Of a DNA stretch of 45,568 nucleotides, positions 15,786-24,266 are shown one piece after another; the stretch's first letter is position 1, and the number at the start of each line of letters is the position of its first letter. Source of the stretch: IDS-8 sp964491485 (GTDB lineage Bacteria; Pseudomonadota; Gammaproteobacteria; Steroidobacterales; Woeseiaceae); NCBI GenBank assembly GCA_964491485.1, contig CAZBGV010000019.1, forward strand, positions 1 to 45,568, written 5' to 3'. The notes beneath the pieces were generated by a model that made no database searches, had not been told where the DNA came from, and was given only the letters and a program-made list of their open reading frames with translations. A program made the position numbers and the translations under genes.

Positions 15786-18621
15786 GGGCCAGCGCGAGCC
15801 GCGCCGCCGGCCCGTTGACGAGCGTGTTGCGCTCGCGGCCGTGCTCGATGACGAACTCGTCCCGGACCTCGCCCAGGGCGTCCAGCGCCCGGAAGCGCAG
15901 CGTGTCACCGTCGATGCGCACGACCCCGAACAGCGGCACGTCATCCATCCAGCGGCTGAGTGAGATCCTGCCGCCGCGTTCCGCCGTGAAATGGTCCCAG
16001 CCTTCGACCTTGGTCGTGCCGCGGCTCATCGTCGAGGCCGTGACGACGTACACGGTGTCCACCGGGTAGGGCGCCTGCTTGTCGGCCGCCGCCACCTGCG
16101 GGCCGCTTTCGGCGCGCTGGTAGGAATGGCGGTGGCCGGAGAGCACGAGATCGGCACCGCATTGCTCCAGCGCGGCCTCGAACAGGCCGCGCCGGCGGGA
16201 CTGCTCCGGCTCCTCCTCCCCGGTGCCTACCCACGAGAAGTACGGATGGTGCATGAGGACGACGCGCCACGTGGCATCGCTCGCGCACAACGCGCGCTCC
16301 AGCCATGCCATTTGCGGATCGAAATCGATCGCCGTGGTGTCCACGAAGAAGAGATGCAGGTCACGGGCGTAGCGCAGCTCGTAAGCGGTCTCCGCCAGCG
16401 ATGCGGGCAGCGCGCCCTCGACGGGCAGCGTGAACTGCGGCCGCCACAGCGGCGTCACCGGACCCTTGGCGACTTTCTTCCCGGGCCGGACACCGAGGTA
16501 GTCGTGGTTGCCCGGCACCGGCAGCGACGGCACGCGCGCGAAGAGCGTGCCGCCGGCCTCGAACCACTCCGCCCATTGCCGGTCGTCGGCACCCTGGTCG
16601 ACCAGATCGCCGGCGTGCAGCAGGAAGCGCGCGTCCGGGGCGGCGCGCGCGCCCGCTTCGAACATGCGTGATACGTGGGAACGGATCCCCTGCTGCGCAT
16701 CGCCGAAGAACAGGAACTCGAAGGCGCCCGTGAGCGGGGCCGTGCGCACCTGCCGCCACGCGCTCCACTGGCCGGCTGCACCCTGCACGCGCCACGCATA
16801 CACGGTATCCGGCGCGAGCCCGTCGAAGGTCACGCTGTGCCACGCGGCGGGCGGCACGCGCGGGCCCGCGTGGCCCGCGCCCTCGCGGGCAAGCGCCGCT
16901 TCGAGATCCAGCACCTCGGTGGTCCCGCTCACCCGTTTCGCGCCCGTCTCGAAATGCGCTTCGGGGCCGGCGGGCACGATTTCCGCGACGGCGCCCTCGA
17001 CCGTCGCGGCCGTGCGCCAGGTCACCGAAAACGCGTGCGCCGCGTCCGCGGCCGGTGTGACGACGATGCGGTCCGGCCAGCCGTCCGGCAACTGCCATTC
17101 GGGGGCCGTTGCGCTCACCGCGTCGAACCAGCGCTGCCAGTCCGCCGCCATCCGCGCCACGCGTTCGGGCTGCGCACCCGCGAGATCCTGCGTCTCGCCG
17201 CGGTCGGCACCAACGTCGTACAGCTCCCAGCCGCCGGCCAGGTTGCTCGAGACCAGCTTCCAGCGGCCGTCACGCATCGCGCGGTTGCCCGCGTATTCCC
17301 AGTACAGCCGGCGCGGCGCCGCCTCGCCCGGCCGGTTCTCGAGCACGCGCACGAAGCTCGTGCCCGCCGGCGGCAGCACGGGATCGCCGTAGCGCGCGAC
17401 CGGGTAGGTCGCGCCGGCGAGCTCCGTCAGCGTCGGCATGAAATCGATCACGTGCCAGGGTTCCTCGGTACGGCGCCCGCGGTCCGCGACCCCCCTGCCC
17501 CAGGCGATCATCGGGGTCGCAATGCCACCCTCGTGGGCATAGCGCTTGAAGAGGCGCAGCGGCGTCGAGCTCACCTCGGCCCACGGCGCGTTCAACGTGC
17601 GGAAGGAATCGGGCGGCCCCGCGGGCGTGCCGCGCTCGTCTTTCGACGCGTACGGGCTCGCGCCGTTGTCAGAAAGGAAGAACACGAGAGTGTCGCGCGT
17701 CATGTCCAGCCGCTCGAGCTCCGCGAGCAGGCGGCCGATGCCGCTGTCCAGGCGTTCCACCATGGCGGCATAGGTCGCCATGAGATTCGTTTGCTCCGCC
17801 CGCTCGGCAGGCGTGAGCGCGCCCCAGTCCCGCTCCGCGGGCGTGCGCTCCCACGCGTAAGGTCCGCTGCTGCGCCCGGCCATGGCGAAGGACGCATTGA
17901 CGAAGCCGGCATCGCGCAGGTGCGCGAGCCGGCGCGCGCGCACCGCGTCCCAGCCGTCGCTGAACCGCTCCCGGTATTTCGCGATCAGCTCTTCGGGCGC
18001 GTGCAGGGGGTAGTGCGGCGCGGTGTAGGCGAGATAGAGGAATACCGGTTTGCCCGAGTCGCTCGCTTGCTCGAGGAAATCGATCGCCGCCGCGGTGTAC
18101 GCGTCGCTCGAATAGAACGGGTCGGCGGCCGTGAAGTCGCCGAAGACTTTCGACGGGTCCCAGTGGCTCCAGGAACCCTCGAGGAGCCCGTAGAATTTCT
18201 CGAAGCCGCGCTCGTAGGGCGTGCCGCTCAGGTGCCACTTGCCGGACATCGCGGTCGTGTAGCCGGCGGCTTTCAGCACCTCGGCGAGCGTCGTGTAATT
18301 GGAGCGCGCGAGCTGGTCGTGGCCCGGGTTGCCCATCGGACCCGGCTTGCGGGCCTCCTGGTACCACAGGCCGGACAGCAGCGAGGCGCGCGTCTGCGAG
18401 CACTTCGCGTTGTTGTAGAACTGCTCGAACAGCACGCCCTCGCGGGCGAGGCGGTCGAGCGTCGGGGTGTCGATGTCGCCGCCCAAAAAGCCCGGATCGG
18501 AGTACCCGAGGTCGTCGGCGACGATCAGCACGATGTTCGGCTGCTTGCCCGGCGCGGCGAGGCACGTCCCCGCGGCGATGAAGCCGAGCACGGCGATCGC
18601 GAGGGATACGAGCAGCCTCAT
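15763..18621 (-). CDS. Sulfatase fused to purple-acid-phosphatase-like metallophosphoesterase
   Basis: A 952-residue exported two-enzyme protein. Signal peptide about 1-22; sulfatase domain about 25-505, starting QPNIVLIVADDLGYSD, with C74 in CSQTR (glutamine replaces the motif proline), GKWHLSG and LSDNGASPYA. Residues about 515-630 form an Fn3-like domain of the kind preceding purple acid phosphatases (VYAWRVQGAAGQWSAWRQV). The metallophosphatase domain (about 634-945) shows FFGDAQQG, HAGDLVDQG, PVPGNHDYLG, VLMHHPYFSW and LSGHRHSYQR. The ATG at 18621 overlaps the DUF1080 stop (ATGA). It is the last gene of the seven-gene unit. One polypeptide could remove sulfate and phosphate from the same substrate; this is inferred. 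No stop or frameshift separates the parts. Confidence 0.9.
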   Translation of the reverse strand: MRLLVSLAIAVLGFIAAGTCLAAPGKQPNIVLIVADDLGYSDPGFLGGDIDTPTLDRLAREGVLFEQFYNNAKCSQTRASLLSGLWYQEARKPGPMGNPGHDQLARSNYTTLAEVLKAAGYTTAMSGKWHLSGTPYERGFEKFYGLLEGSWSHWDPSKVFGDFTAADPFYSSDAYTAAAIDFLEQASDSGKPVFLYLAYTAPHYPLHAPEELIAKYRERFSDGWDAVRARRLAHLRDAGFVNASFAMAGRSSGPYAWERTPAERDWGALTPAERAEQTNLMATYAAMVERLDSGIGRLLAELERLDMTRDTLVFFLSDNGASPYASKDERGTPAGPPDSFRTLNAPWAEVSSTPLRLFKRYAHEGGIATPMIAWGRGVADRGRRTEEPWHVIDFMPTLTELAGATYPVARYGDPVLPPAGTSFVRVLENRPGEAAPRRLYWEYAGNRAMRDGRWKLVSSNLAGGWELYDVGADRGETQDLAGAQPERVARMAADWQRWFDAVSATAPEWQLPDGWPDRIVVTPAADAAHAFSVTWRTAATVEGAVAEIVPAGPEAHFETGAKRVSGTTEVLDLEAALAREGAGHAGPRVPPAAWHSVTFDGLAPDTVYAWRVQGAAGQWSAWRQVRTAPLTGAFEFLFFGDAQQGIRSHVSRMFEAGARAAPDARFLLHAGDLVDQGADDRQWAEWFEAGGTLFARVPSLPVPGNHDYLGVRPGKKVAKGPVTPLWRPQFTLPVEGALPASLAETAYELRYARDLHLFFVDTTAIDFDPQMAWLERALCASDATWRVVLMHHPYFSWVGTGEEEPEQSRRRGLFEAALEQCGADLVLSGHRHSYQRAESGPQVAAADKQAPYPVDTVYVVTASTMSRGTTKVEGWDHFTAERGGRISLSRWMDDVPLFGVVRIDGDTLRFRALDALGEVRDEFVIEHGRERNTLVNGPAARLALAPSRGSAP

Positions 18622-19430
18622 TGCTCGGCCGCGCCTCCGAGCTCGCGCACCCAGATGTTGCGGAAGCTCACCCGGTCGCCGTGGTCCTGGAGCGCGAGCG
18701 GCGCGTCGCCATGCGCCTCGTACTCCGGTCGGCCGCGGAACGTCGTGCCACCCTTGATCTCCACGTGGTTCTGCACCAGCACGCCGTTGTGCAAGACCGT
18801 GACGTAAGCGGGCCGGCGCAGCCGCCCGTCGGCATCGAATTCCGGCGCCTCGAAGATGATGTCGTAGGTCTGCCACGTGCCGGGCGGGCGCGAGGCGTTG
18901 ACGAGGGGCGCGTACTGCTTGTACACGCTCGCGGCCTGGCCGTTGACGTACGTGCGGTTGCGCCAGGAATCGAGGACCTGCACCTCGTAACGCTCCTGCA
19001 GGAACACGCCGCTGTTGCCTTTCTTCTGGCCCTCTCCTTCCATTACGGGCGCGCGCCACTCGAGGTGCAGCTGGACGCTGCCGAAGGAGCGCCTGGTCTG
19101 GATGCCGCCCGCGCCGGGCACGACGGTCAGGACGCCGTCCGCGAATTTCCAGCCGGCCGGATCCGTCGGCGCGCTGCCCTTCGGCCGGCGCGCCCAGGTC
19201 GTCCATTCCGAAAGATCGTCGCCGAGCAGCACGATCGCGTCGGAAGGCGGTGCGCCGTTCTCCCCCGGCACGACGACCGGCGGTTCCGGCTCCCAGACTT
19301 CCGTCAGCGACGGGTCAATCTCCTCCTGCGGCTCCGCCGCCCCCGCCGCCAGCGCGAACGCGAGCAGTACGAACGCGAAGGGCAGGGGCCGGTTGCAGCT
19401 GCCCTGCCGGGGCTGTCCGTCACTTCCCAT
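18618..19430 (-). CDS. DUF1080 protein, 3-keto-disaccharide hydrolase/lyase family
   Basis: A 270-residue exported protein with one DUF1080 domain, a concanavalin-like jelly roll. Family members act on 3-keto-glycosides, cleaving a glycosidic bond after C3 of the sugar has been oxidised. A signal peptide (PLPFAFVLLAFALAAGAA) ends near residue 32, followed by the usual linker DPSLTEVWEPEPP. The domain shows LGDDLSEWTTW, the strongly conserved KKGNSGVFLQERYEVQVLDSW, WQTYDIIFEAP and SFRNIWVREL. The ATG at 19430 has AAGGAG close upstream and overlaps the UxuA end by 11 bases. Its neighbours include two Gfo/Idh/MocA dehydrogenases and a cytochrome-linked dehydrogenase, the enzyme classes that make 3-keto sugars. 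It probably cleaves the 3-keto product in the periplasm. Confidence 0.9.
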   Translation of the reverse strand: MGSDGQPRQGSCNRPLPFAFVLLAFALAAGAAEPQEEIDPSLTEVWEPEPPVVVPGENGAPPSDAIVLLGDDLSEWTTWARRPKGSAPTDPAGWKFADGVLTVVPGAGGIQTRRSFGSVQLHLEWRAPVMEGEGQKKGNSGVFLQERYEVQVLDSWRNRTYVNGQAASVYKQYAPLVNASRPPGTWQTYDIIFEAPEFDADGRLRRPAYVTVLHNGVLVQNHVEIKGGTTFRGRPEYEAHGDAPLALQDHGDRVSFRNIWVRELGGAAEQ

Positions 19431-20640
19431 CGCTCTCTCCTTGCTCCGCCGATCGCTCGCGGCGCCTCTGCTCTTCCAGCGCGTACATCACACCGCGCAA
19501 CTCGGCGAGCCCTTTCAAACGGCCGGCGAACGAATAGCCGGGCCGCGCGTTGACGTCCACTGGCTCGCTGCCGATGAGGTGTCCGTGATCGGGGCGCATC
19601 GGAATGGCTGCGAGGCTCGCGCCGTTGCTGCGGCGCCGCTCCTCCTCCTCCATCAGCGCGGAAATGAGGCCGAGCATGTCGTTGTCGCCGTCGAGGTGAT
19701 TGGACTCGTAGAACGAGCCGTCGGACTGGCGCCGCACGTTCCTCAGGTGCACGAAGCGGATGCGCGGGCCGAATTCGCGCGCCATCCGGACGAGATCGTT
19801 GTCCGATCTCGCCCCGAACGACCCGGCACACAACGTGAGGCCGTTGTGCGCGCTCGGCGCGCGCGCAAACAGCTCGCGCGCATCGTCGGCGGTCGACATC
19901 GCCCGCGGCAGCCCGAACAGCGGGAACGGCGGATCGTCGGGATGTATGCAAAGGTGCACGCCGGCCTGCTCCGCCGCCGGCAGCACGTCTTCCAGAAAAC
20001 GCCCGAGATTCTCCTTCAGTCCCGCGGCGCCGAGCGCGCCGAACTCGGCGAGCGCCTGCCTGAAGTCCGCGCGGCCGTACGAGCCGCTGCCGCCCGGAAG
20101 CCCGGCGATGATGTTGCGCTCCAGCTGCTCCCTGCCGGCAGACGTCATCGCGCGATAGCGCGCTTCCGCCTGCTCCCTCACCTGCGGCGCGTAGTCGCGC
20201 GCGGCGCCTTCCCGCTCGAGGATGAAGAGGTCGTAGGCGGCGATCTCCGCCATGTCGAAGCTGAGCGCGCGCGCGCCGCTCGCGAGCTCGCGGTCGAGGC
20301 TCGTGCGCGTCCAGTCGATGACCGCCATGAAGTTGTAACAGACGATCGGCACGCCGGCGGCGCCGACGTTGCGCAGGCTCTCTCTGTAGTTCTCGACGTA
20401 ATGCCGCCAGTCGCGCGAGCGCGTCTTGATGTCCGGGTGCACGGGGATGCTCTCGACCACGCTCCAGGTCAGGCCGGCGCTCTCGATCAGCCGCTTGCGC
20501 TCGAGCACCCGCTCGTACGTCCACACCTCGCCCACCGGCACTTCGTGCAGCGCGCTCACGACGCCGGTGGCGCCGGCCTGCACCACGTGCGCCAGCGTCA
20601 CCGGATCGTCCGGTCCGAACCATCGCCAGGTTTCGATCAT
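19420..20640 (-). CDS. uxuA: D-mannonate dehydratase
   Basis: A 406-residue cytoplasmic enzyme that dehydrates D-mannonate to 2-keto-3-deoxy-D-gluconate, the entry to KDG catabolism from hexuronates. The TIM-barrel motifs are clear: MIETWRWFGPDDPV at the N-terminus, IHPDDPPFPLFG (metal site, 233-238), TLCAGSFGA (C271), FVHLRN (298-301) and PMRPDHGH (349-354). Length agrees with E. coli UxuA (394). The ATG at 20640 overlaps the previous stop (ATGA) and begins exactly at the conserved N-terminus; the frame upstream is a shadow. UxuB, KDG kinase and KDPG aldolase are not in the window and must be elsewhere if the route is complete. It points to a uronate- or mannonate-yielding substrate and to a plausible ligand class for the FadR-type regulator. 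Confidence 0.95.
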   Translation of the reverse strand: MIETWRWFGPDDPVTLAHVVQAGATGVVSALHEVPVGEVWTYERVLERKRLIESAGLTWSVVESIPVHPDIKTRSRDWRHYVENYRESLRNVGAAGVPIVCYNFMAVIDWTRTSLDRELASGARALSFDMAEIAAYDLFILEREGAARDYAPQVREQAEARYRAMTSAGREQLERNIIAGLPGGSGSYGRADFRQALAEFGALGAAGLKENLGRFLEDVLPAAEQAGVHLCIHPDDPPFPLFGLPRAMSTADDARELFARAPSAHNGLTLCAGSFGARSDNDLVRMAREFGPRIRFVHLRNVRRQSDGSFYESNHLDGDNDMLGLISALMEEEERRRSNGASLAAIPMRPDHGHLIGSEPVDVNARPGYSFAGRLKGLAELRGVMYALEEQRRRERSAEQGESDGK

Positions 20641-21746
20641 GGATGCAGAATCCCCTCCGTCGTGCCCGCGTCGGCCGCGGCCTGGGCGCGCAGGCTGATC
20701 TCGGCGGCCTTGAAAACATGGTCCTGGGTCATGGCGTGCTCCGTGCGGGCCAGGGAATCGAGGATGAGGGCGCCGAAGAACGGAAAGCCGGTGCGCCCGT
20801 GACATTCGATTTCGCGCTCGCCGTCGCCGTCCGTGAGAAACAGCTTCGATGCCGGAGCCGTTCGCGCCACGTCCTCGTACTTCCTGAGCTCGATCGCGCC
20901 GGCGCTGCCGAGGATGAAAGTGCGGCCGTCGCCCCACACCGCCTGGCCGTCCGGCGTCAGCCAGTCGACACGCGCGTAGAACGACGCGCCGTTGTCCCCG
21001 ACCAGCGACATCTCGCCGACATCCTCGAGCCCGGGGTGCTCCGGCTGGGCGGCGTTGCGCGCGCGCGCGTGCACGACGCGCGCGTCGCGGCATCCGGCAA
21101 AGGTGAGGAACTGCTCGACCTGGTGCGACCCGAGGTCCGTCAGGATGCCGCCGTACTTTTCCTTGTCGAAGAACCAGGCCGGGCGGGCGGCCGCGTTCAG
21201 CCGGTGCGGCGCGAGGCAGACCACGTGCAGCACGCGGCCGACGGCGCCGGCGTCGATCAGCTCTCCCGCGTGCCAGGCGGCATCGTTGTGCAGGCGCTCC
21301 GCGTAATACACCATGTAGCGCCTGCCGGTGCGCCCGACCGCCGCGCGTGCCTGCGCGAGCTGCGCGAGCGTGGTGAACGGTGCCTTGTCCGTGAAGTAGT
21401 CCTTGCCGGCCTCGAGCACGTCGATGCCGACCGCGGCGCGCACGTTCGGCACGGCGGCCGCCGCCACCATGGCGATCGCGGGGTCGCGCAGGATCTCCTC
21501 GAAGCTCCCCGCCGGCACTGCCTCCGGAAACTGGCGGCAGAACGCGGCGACGCGCGCGGCATCCGGGTCGTACACGCGGCTGAGTGTGCCCCCGGCGTCG
21601 CGCAGCCCGTTGACCTGGCCCGCGATGTGCCCGTGATCGAGGAACGCCGCCGCGAACCGGAACTCGCCGGGTCCGACGACCCGGCGCGCGGCCGCGCTGC
21701 TCGGCGCATAGACCGAGCCGTCGCGGATGTCGGTGCCGCCGCTCAC
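20637..21746 (-). CDS. Gfo/Idh/MocA-family oxidoreductase, DHGHIAG variant
   Basis: A 369-residue NAD(P)-dependent sugar oxidoreductase-like protein. The Rossmann entry is FAAAFLDHGHIAGQ (36-43), where the usual GxGxxG is altered, as in a DHGH-type branch of the family. The catalytic EKP triplet is DKAPF (D120-K121). The C-terminal sheet domain contains GGILTDLGSHQVEQFL and GREIELRKYED-like strands. Three consecutive GTG codons (21752, 21749, 21746) can start it; I chose 21746 because it forms a GTGA overlap with the transporter stop. The gene ends in ATGA with UxuA. It lacks a signal peptide, so it acts in the cytoplasm, perhaps reducing or isomerising 3-keto sugars after uptake. Substrate unknown. 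Confidence 0.85.
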   Translation of the reverse strand: MSGGTDIRDGSVYAPSSAAARRVVGPGEFRFAAAFLDHGHIAGQVNGLRDAGGTLSRVYDPDAARVAAFCRQFPEAVPAGSFEEILRDPAIAMVAAAAVPNVRAAVGIDVLEAGKDYFTDKAPFTTLAQLAQARAAVGRTGRRYMVYYAERLHNDAAWHAGELIDAGAVGRVLHVVCLAPHRLNAAARPAWFFDKEKYGGILTDLGSHQVEQFLTFAGCRDARVVHARARNAAQPEHPGLEDVGEMSLVGDNGASFYARVDWLTPDGQAVWGDGRTFILGSAGAIELRKYEDVARTAPASKLFLTDGDGEREIECHGRTGFPFFGALILDSLARTEHAMTQDHVFKAAEISLRAQAAADAGTTEGILHP

Positions 21747-23110
21747 CACCACCCGTACCGGATCGCGGTCGTGTAGGCGACGCTCGCGAGCACCGTCAGC
21801 ACGCAGAGCCCCATCGCGGCGTTGTACAGCGCGCGCTTGCCGCCGACCGGCATCGCCGCACCGAGATAGTCGCGCCGGTTGTTCAGGGCCAGCAGGCCCA
21901 CGTAGGCGATCGGCAGCATCAGGCCGGCGATCGCCGAGGTCGGCAGCAGCACGTACGGCCCCATGACGGTCCAGACGTAGACGCCGAGCACGGCAGGCGT
22001 GGGGGCGAGCAGCCCCAGGCGGTACCCGCGCGAGCCGAGCTCCAGGCCAAACAGCTCCGCCGTGGCCGCGCCGCAGCAGAGCATGTGCATGACGAGCGAG
22101 CCCACCGCCATGCCGAGGACTCCGAGCGCGAACACCAGCCGCCCGGTGACCTCGCCCATGCCGGCCTGCACGAACATCCCGCCGGCATTGCCCGGGCTCA
22201 GCATGCGGATCGCATCCATGCCGCTGCCGTAGAACACGCTCGCCGCGGCCAGGCTGATGAGACCCGTGACCAGCACGTAGGGGATCACCAGGCCGAGCAC
22301 GATGTCGACGCGCGACAGCTCGCGGTGCTCGCGCGACCAGCCGCGGCGCAGGAGCGTGTAGCCGTAGATGAACGTCATGTTGATGCCGACGGCGGTGCCG
22401 AGCGCCGCCATGACGATCGTCGCCTCCTCGCGGTTGTCCGGCAGCGAATGCGGGACGAGCCCGAGCAGCATCTCGCTCCAGTCGATGTGGCCGGCGGTGG
22501 CCGCGACCGCGACCATCCACGCGAACGCCACGACGATCATGCCGGTCAGGAGCTTGATGGCGGTCTCGAAGAAGCGCACGGCGCGGCCCGCGTTGCCGTA
22601 GTTCCAGACGGTAGCGGCGCACGCGCCCCAGACGAGCACGGCGAGTCCGAGCAGGTACGCGTTGCGAGCGGTCTCGCTGCCGCCTTTCAGGCTGAAGCCC
22701 GCGCCTACCTCCACGATCTCCTCGAGCATGCCGGCGGCGAGCGGGTAATGCGAGAAGCCCCAGATCACGCTGGAGGCGAGCGCCGCGAACGCCCACGCCC
22801 AGGCGAGCGGGCGGCTCACGAACTCCGCCATCGCGGCGAACGGCTTCCTGCCCGTGCTCAGCGTCTGCCACGAGAGCGCGAAAAGCATGATGCAGCCGAT
22901 CAGCATGGAGAGCGGCTGCACCCACAGGTACTCATAGCCGTACACGCCCCCGATGGTGAGCGACGTCATCGCGCTGCCGCCGCCGAGCGTCATCGCGCCC
23001 TGCAGCCAGCCGGGACCGCCGTAACGGGTGTACGCGAGCATGCGCCGGTGGAACGGCAGCGCGGCGATGGCGGCGAGCTGGCCGGCTCCGATCGTCGGTT
23101 CGTGTTTCAC
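21743..23110 (-). CDS. Nramp-fold inner-membrane transporter lacking the metal-site motifs
   Basis: A 455-residue membrane protein with about eleven hydrophobic segments and the overall layout of the Nramp (SLC11) family. In true metal transporters helix 1 carries DPGN and helix 6 carries MPH; here the matching stretches are GGGSAMTS (43-50) and GTAVGINMTFIYGYT (238-252), so neither the Asp/Asn pair nor the Met-Pro-His site is present. It is flanked by two sugar oxidoreductase genes and overlaps one of them, so I infer an organic substrate, perhaps an oxidised sugar or sugar acid. The ATG at 23110 follows the previous stop by 13 bases. A database search would probably label it Nramp family divalent metal transporter; the missing ligands argue against that role. 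Confidence 0.82.
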   Translation of the reverse strand: MKHEPTIGAGQLAAIAALPFHRRMLAYTRYGGPGWLQGAMTLGGGSAMTSLTIGGVYGYEYLWVQPLSMLIGCIMLFALSWQTLSTGRKPFAAMAEFVSRPLAWAWAFAALASSVIWGFSHYPLAAGMLEEIVEVGAGFSLKGGSETARNAYLLGLAVLVWGACAATVWNYGNAGRAVRFFETAIKLLTGMIVVAFAWMVAVAATAGHIDWSEMLLGLVPHSLPDNREEATIVMAALGTAVGINMTFIYGYTLLRRGWSREHRELSRVDIVLGLVIPYVLVTGLISLAAASVFYGSGMDAIRMLSPGNAGGMFVQAGMGEVTGRLVFALGVLGMAVGSLVMHMLCCGAATAELFGLELGSRGYRLGLLAPTPAVLGVYVWTVMGPYVLLPTSAIAGLMLPIAYVGLLALNNRRDYLGAAMPVGGKRALYNAAMGLCVLTVLASVAYTTAIRYGWW

Positions 23111-23123
23111 GCGCGCTCCCCCG

Positions 23124-24266
23124 TCAACGCCAGGACTTGTTCATGTCCACGACGACCTCGGCCGCGGACGGCGTGCGGAACTGCGAGGGCTCGATGCGCC
23201 GCGCAAGCTCGGCGTGATACGCCGCGCGATCGAGCGGCAGCTCGACCGGCGTCCCGCGCCACGCCGAGAGCAGGATGGCGTTCGCAAGCTCCAGGGACGC
23301 AAGGCTCTCGGCCGCCGGCGCGACCAGGGATGCGCCTGCCCTTATGGCGTCGATGAAATTCTGCAGCAGGACGGCGTGCTGGTTGATCCCCTCGCGCGCG
23401 GGCGTCACGTCGCGCACGCTGAGCGCAGGCATGCCGAACACCTCCCGCGTGCCGCGGCTGAACCGGGAGACGGCGGGATCGTTCTTCATCAGCACGAGCC
23501 GCTCTCCGTCCCAGGACAGCGTGGCCCGATCGCCGACGACGTCGAAGCGATTGAAGCCGGGGGCCTCGCCGGTCGAGCCGGTGAACACGCCGCGGGCACC
23601 GTTCGGGTAGTCCAGCACCGCGACGGCCTCGTCCTCGACCTCGATGTCATGATACCTGCCGAACGCGCAGGCCGCGGACAGGCGCGCAGGCATGCCGCAC
23701 GTCCACTGGAACACGTCGAGGTTGTGCACGCACTGGTTCATCAGCAGCCCGCCTCCCTCGCCGCGCCAGGTGCCGCGCCATTCGCTCGTCGCGAAATACG
23801 CTTCCGGACGGAACCAGTTGGTCATCGTCCACTGCGTGCGCTGGAGCTCGCCGAGCTCGCCGGCAGCGATGCGGCGTTTGATCTCGCGATACACGGGGTC
23901 GGCGCGCTGGTTCAGCATCACCGCGAACACCTGCCCGGAGGAAGCCGCCGCCACCAGCTCCTCGCCCTCGAGCGCAGAGAGCCCGATCGGCTTTTCCATG
24001 AGCACGTGCAGGCCGTGGCCGAGCGCGTGCAGCCCGATCTCGCGGTGCGTGTACGTGGGCGTTGCAACGAGCACCGCATCCGCCTCCCCCGACGCGATGA
24101 GCGCGCGCCAGTCCTCGAAGTGACGGCCCGGCAGGCCCGCGACCGGCCGGCGCGACGCCACGGCGGCGATGCGGCAGCCTGCCACCGCACCGCTCGTCAC
24201 GTTCGCCACGTGCCGCGCACCGATGCTGCCCGGCCCGATGATCCCGAGGCGCACTTCGCCGCTCAT
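23124..24266 (-). CDS. Gfo/Idh/MocA-family sugar oxidoreductase
   Basis: A 380-residue NAD(P)-dependent oxidoreductase. GPGSIG at 11-16 is an intact dinucleotide-binding motif in LGIIGPGSIGARH, and EKP at 91-93 (LMEKPIGL) is the catalytic lysine motif of the family. The C-terminal domain has GGGLLMNQCVHNLDVFQW, which contributes the sugar site His/Asp. Members oxidise or reduce cyclic sugars, including formation of 3-keto glycosides. There is no signal peptide, so it is cytoplasmic. The ATG at 24266 forms an ATGA overlap with the dehydrogenase-cytochrome gene. It may handle the sugar entering through the neighbouring transporter. Exact substrate and direction cannot be told. Confidence 0.9.
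   Translation of the reverse strand: MSGEVRLGIIGPGSIGARHVANVTSGAVAGCRIAAVASRRPVAGLPGRHFEDWRALIASGEADAVLVATPTYTHREIGLHALGHGLHVLMEKPIGLSALEGEELVAAASSGQVFAVMLNQRADPVYREIKRRIAAGELGELQRTQWTMTNWFRPEAYFATSEWRGTWRGEGGGLLMNQCVHNLDVFQWTCGMPARLSAACAFGRYHDIEVEDEAVAVLDYPNGARGVFTGSTGEAPGFNRFDVVGDRATLSWDGERLVLMKNDPAVSRFSRGTREVFGMPALSVRDVTPAREGINQHAVLLQNFIDAIRAGASLVAPAAESLASLELANAILLSAWRGTPVELPLDRAAYHAELARRIEPSQFRTPSAAEVVVDMNKSWR

Noticed and set aside
21743..23110. Plain annotation as a manganese/iron Nramp transporter
   Set aside because: Both metal-binding motifs (DPGN and MPH) are absent and the operon context is sugar catabolism.
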